Shown: piece by piece, positions 23,349 through 25,561 of the stretch
How positions within the stretch are numbered: the first letter of the stretch is position 1
Layout: each line of letters starts with the position of its first letter
Origin: Candidatus Aenigmatarchaeota archaeon
GTDB lineage: Archaea > Aenigmatarchaeota > Aenigmatarchaeia > JACPZZ01
Reading direction: 5' to 3'
NCBI GenBank assembly: GCA_016177205.1
Contig: JACOVS010000044.1
Coordinates: 1-25,561 of the forward strand
Length of the DNA: 25,561 nt
Position numbers and translations under genes: made by a program
Notes under the pieces: model-generated
What the model saw: the letters and a program-made list of their open reading frames with translations, nothing else
Told to the model about the DNA's origin: nothing
Databases searched by the model: none

Positions 23349-24296
23349 CTAATAAACGCTGCTTTTGAGATGTCTCCGCGGCTTAAAACCCAGCTCCTTT
23401 TCCGCCAATTTAATTGAGTATGTTCTGGCGGATGAAAACCTTTCTATTCTGCTCGCGCTGATGGGCGGTGCGATTCCCATTGCACCCAAGACGGGCTCTA
23501 AAACCCTTAAAAACTCCCGTATCGCAGACACAGGAATTTTCAATTTTATTATTCTCCTGCCTTTTCCCACTATCTCGATAATTTCGTTTAAGGGCAAGGA
23601 TTCCGAATTCAAGATGTAAATACCGCTTTTACCGGCCTTGGAAGCTTTCACCGCTGCATCAATAACGTCATCGACATGAGTCACGTGAACCAGATTTCGA
23701 CCATCCCCTGCAATGGGAATTATTCCCAATTTCACGAAGCCTGCCAGCCTTCTTATATCGCTTTTACCCCCTCTGCCGTAAATTGCCGAGGGCCTCAATA
23801 TGGAAAATGATATCTCATGTTTTCCGCAAAATTTTTCAACAAGTTTTTCGCATTCGTATTTTGTTTTTTCGTACGGGGTCTCCGGTTTGCAGGTCATGCT
23901 CTCCGTTATCAAAGGCCCCTTTGCGCTGCCGTACACCGCCAAACTGCTAAAATATATGAATTTCTTTACCCCGCCTTTAACGCATTCCTCAAGCAGATTT
24001 TTAGTGCCTGTCACGTTGTTCAGCCTGTATTTTTCATATTCTTCGGGCAAAACGGCGTTTATGTTGCCAACGGTCGCCAGATGGAAAACTACATCAATAT
24101 TCTTTGCAATATCTCGTATCGAATTCTTGTCCCTGAGATCGCCTATCCTCACATCACGGCAAAGCTGGTTAACCGCTTCAGAAGGTCTGCGTATTAGGCA
24201 GCGCACGCCAACATGTCCCATGTCATAGAATTTTTTTAACAGATGCCCGCCTACAAAACCGTTAGCCCCGACGATAAGTATGGAAACATTATGCAT
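23349..24296 (-). CDS. NAD-dependent epimerase/dehydratase (extended SDR)
   Basis: The 315-residue protein is an extended short-chain dehydrogenase. The N-terminal strand and loop SILIVGANGFVGGHLL (5-20) give the GxxGxxG dinucleotide site; FHLAT (71-75), YFSSLAVYG (115-123) and YEKTK (Tyr142-Lys146) give the catalytic Ser/Tyr/Lys set; LRPSAIYGRG follows. Members interconvert or oxidise nucleotide sugars, so it probably supplies a sugar donor to the neighbouring glycosyltransferases. The specific sugar is not readable. ATG 24320, overlapping the stop of the preceding gene, is an alternative start; ATG 24296 is preferred because it places the first strand where the family has it. The gap to the GT2 start is 21 bases. 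Confidence 0.85.
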   Translation of the reverse strand: MHNVSILIVGANGFVGGHLLKKFYDMGHVGVRCLIRRPSEAVNQLCRDVRIGDLRDKNSIRDIAKNIDVVFHLATVGNINAVLPEEYEKYRLNNVTGTKNLLEECVKGGVKKFIYFSSLAVYGSAKGPLITESMTCKPETPYEKTKYECEKLVEKFCGKHEISFSILRPSAIYGRGGKSDIRRLAGFVKLGIIPIAGDGRNLVHVTHVDDVIDAAVKASKAGKSGIYILNSESLPLNEIIEIVGKGRRIIKLKIPVSAIREFLRVLEPVLGAMGIAPPISASRIERFSSARTYSIKLAEKELGFKPRRHLKSSVY

Positions 24297-24312
24297 TTTG
24301 GCCCTTCTCAAG

Positions 24313-25561
24313 CTATGCATCGGTAACCAGCAGTCTATTAAACAAATAGGTGATTCTTTTAATAAACTTTTTTAGCAGGCGTTTAGATGCCTTGAATAAT
24401 CTATTATTCCTCGACAGATAATTTGCGGATATTATGCCCAAAATGACCAACGACACCGTTGCCATGAATGGGTTCCTGCCTACAAAAACCGCGCCTGTCA
24501 TAAGGTTTGAAACGGTTTCGCTGGTTGTTACGTTTGTCTGGGTATTGTCATAAATTTCACTAGAAGGCCATTCCGTATTTACGGCAGGGGTCACGGGCTC
24601 AACTTTTATCACCGCAACCGTTGTCGCGGTGATGGCTGTCGTTGTAGTTGTGGTTGTTGTGGTCGTTGTCGGAAAACCGCCGGAACCGTCGCCCCCACCA
24701 CCTCCGCCGCCGCTTGGCGGCGGGTTCGTAGGAGGCGAAAACGAAATGGAAAACAAAAAGTATCCGCTGGTATTCCACAGGTCCGTCGTGTCGTTTGCCA
24801 TAAATCTATAGGTGTATAACCCACTGCTCACCGATGTGTTGTGGTAGAAATAATCAAAACCAGACATGGTTAAATTTATTGAATTTCCAGAAAAATTAGC
24901 CTCCAAAAATGCTATGCTAATATTGATGTTATCCGACCACTTTATCGTGAAATTGACACTGAAATTATCTTGTGATACCGAAGATTGCACATCGCTTATG
25001 TTATCAAAGTAAACAGGTTTTGAAGAATCGACAAATGCAAAATAGGTTTTATTTGCAGCAGAATAATTCTGGTTCTGCGGATAATAGGCCGTGAAATTAA
25101 GTGTAATTCCAGAAACCTCGCAGTTCTGGACGGTGAAAGTTACATTAGCTGATCCATTAACAGGATTTATGTTGTGTGTGCCATTTTCTTTGTGTATATT
25201 GATACTACCTTGTACTGTACCAACCCATGCAGTCACATTAAGAGTGTGGCACTTTGCTACTGTTAAATTAGCTTCGGCCATATCCAAGGTAAGGTTTATA
25301 ACGGGGACGGCTTTTTGCACGATTAGTATGTTATTGTAACTTGTAAGCTCCGAAAAATTCTGGGATTCAGAGTATGCACATGTGAAATTATGTATACCCG
25401 CATGATTGACAATGTTTACAGTTACGTTGCCCTGACTGGTAGAAATTAGTGAGGTATTTTTCCACAATCTCATAGTCGAAGAAGCGTCACCCGTAGTTAT
25501 ATTACAATATATACCAGAGTTAAAACTGTAGGTTATAGAATCGCTAGGCAAAATATTTACC
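24313..25561 (-). CDS. Surface protein with Ig-like modules, poly-Thr stalk and C-terminal anchor (N terminus beyond window)
   Basis: The frame stays open to the right window edge (codons GTA AAT ATT precede the TTG at 25551), so this is the C-terminal part of a longer protein of which about 415 residues are visible. It shows three Ig-like repeats rich in Asn and N-x-S/T sequons (for example YCNITTG, HNFTC, EANLTV, SANVTF, LNFTAYYP), then a PPPSGGGGGGG linker, 11 consecutive threonines, a Val/Thr/Glu-rich stalk, a membrane span (about 40-60 residues from the end, FMATVSLVILGIISANYL) and a basic cytosolic tail. This is the layout of archaeal S-layer-type or adhesin proteins. It heads the epimerase/GT2/radical SAM unit and overlaps or abuts it, so the acceptor and its glycosylation genes may be co-expressed (inference). 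Confidence 0.8.
   Translation of the reverse strand, partial: VNILPSDSITYSFNSGIYCNITTGDASSTMRLWKNTSLISTSQGNVTVNIVNHAGIHNFTCAYSESQNFSELTSYNNILIVQKAVPVINLTLDMAEANLTVAKCHTLNVTAWVGTVQGSINIHKENGTHNINPVNGSANVTFTVQNCEVSGITLNFTAYYPQNQNYSAANKTYFAFVDSSKPVYFDNISDVQSSVSQDNFSVNFTIKWSDNINISIAFLEANFSGNSINLTMSGFDYFYHNTSVSSGLYTYRFMANDTTDLWNTSGYFLFSISFSPPTNPPPSGGGGGGGDGSGGFPTTTTTTTTTTTAITATTVAVIKVEPVTPAVNTEWPSSEIYDNTQTNVTTSETVSNLMTGAVFVGRNPFMATVSLVILGIISANYLSRNNRLFKASKRLLKKFIKRITYLFNRLLVTDA
24637..24669 (-). repeat. Poly-threonine coding repeat, 11 ACN codons
   Basis: Eleven consecutive ACN codons with mixed third bases encode a poly-Thr stalk that follows a Gly-rich linker, about 90 residues ahead of the membrane anchor. 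It parallels the 22-Thr run of the giant protein at 7285-11205. Confidence 0.9.

Overview
The window looks archaeal and most like a DPANN-type genome (inference; no marker gene here fixes the phylum). Evidence: an archaeal-type 5S rRNA fragment; TATA boxes centred about 26 bases upstream of several start codons, implying leaderless transcripts; GGTGA-type ribosome binding sites in front of genes inside operons; very large secreted beta-sandwich proteins with poly-threonine linkers; and a pseudaminated-free but otherwise typical archaeal set of membrane (GT-C) and cytosolic glycosyltransferases. No mobile element, tRNA or CRISPR array was seen.

Layout. Bases 1-80 hold the 5' two thirds of a 5S rRNA gene (minus strand) with its own promoter. 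A divergent gene (169-903, plus) encodes a SLOG-fold (cluster 3 type) putative ligand-sensing protein. It converges on a 1418-residue secreted, C-terminally anchored surface protein (927-5183, minus). Next come a MazF/PemK-like toxin and an AbrB-type antitoxin (5274-5865, minus) with a palindrome between their TATA box and start. Divergent from these is an unrecognised membrane-anchored protein (6001-7257, plus). It converges on a second giant surface protein (7285-11205, minus), N-terminally anchored, with a run of 22 threonines. Divergent from that is a GH99-like glycoside hydrolase on a lipobox signal and a long Pro/Thr linker (11295-12788, plus).

From 12760 to the right edge everything reads on the minus strand and concerns cell-surface glycans. 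In transcription order: a surface protein cut by the window edge (Ig-like, poly-Thr, C-terminal membrane anchor), an NAD-dependent epimerase, a GT2 glycosyltransferase, a radical SAM/SPASM enzyme, a small membrane-anchored beta-sandwich protein, a possible 29-residue peptide, a CapK/PaaK-like adenylate-forming enzyme, an 827-residue GT-C protein with two duplicated C-terminal beta modules, a second GT-C-like membrane protein, a GT4 glycosyltransferase and a third GT-C protein. The genes from CapK/PaaK to the last GT-C overlap one another by 4-26 bases and form one operon with a leaderless first gene.

Working model (inference): the minus-strand cluster makes, modifies and transfers a surface glycan, possibly carrying an acyl or other modification introduced through the CapK-like and radical SAM enzymes. 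The giant poly-Thr proteins and the truncated surface protein are candidate acceptors, and the GH99-like lipoprotein is a candidate glycan hydrolase, possibly acquired from bacteria.
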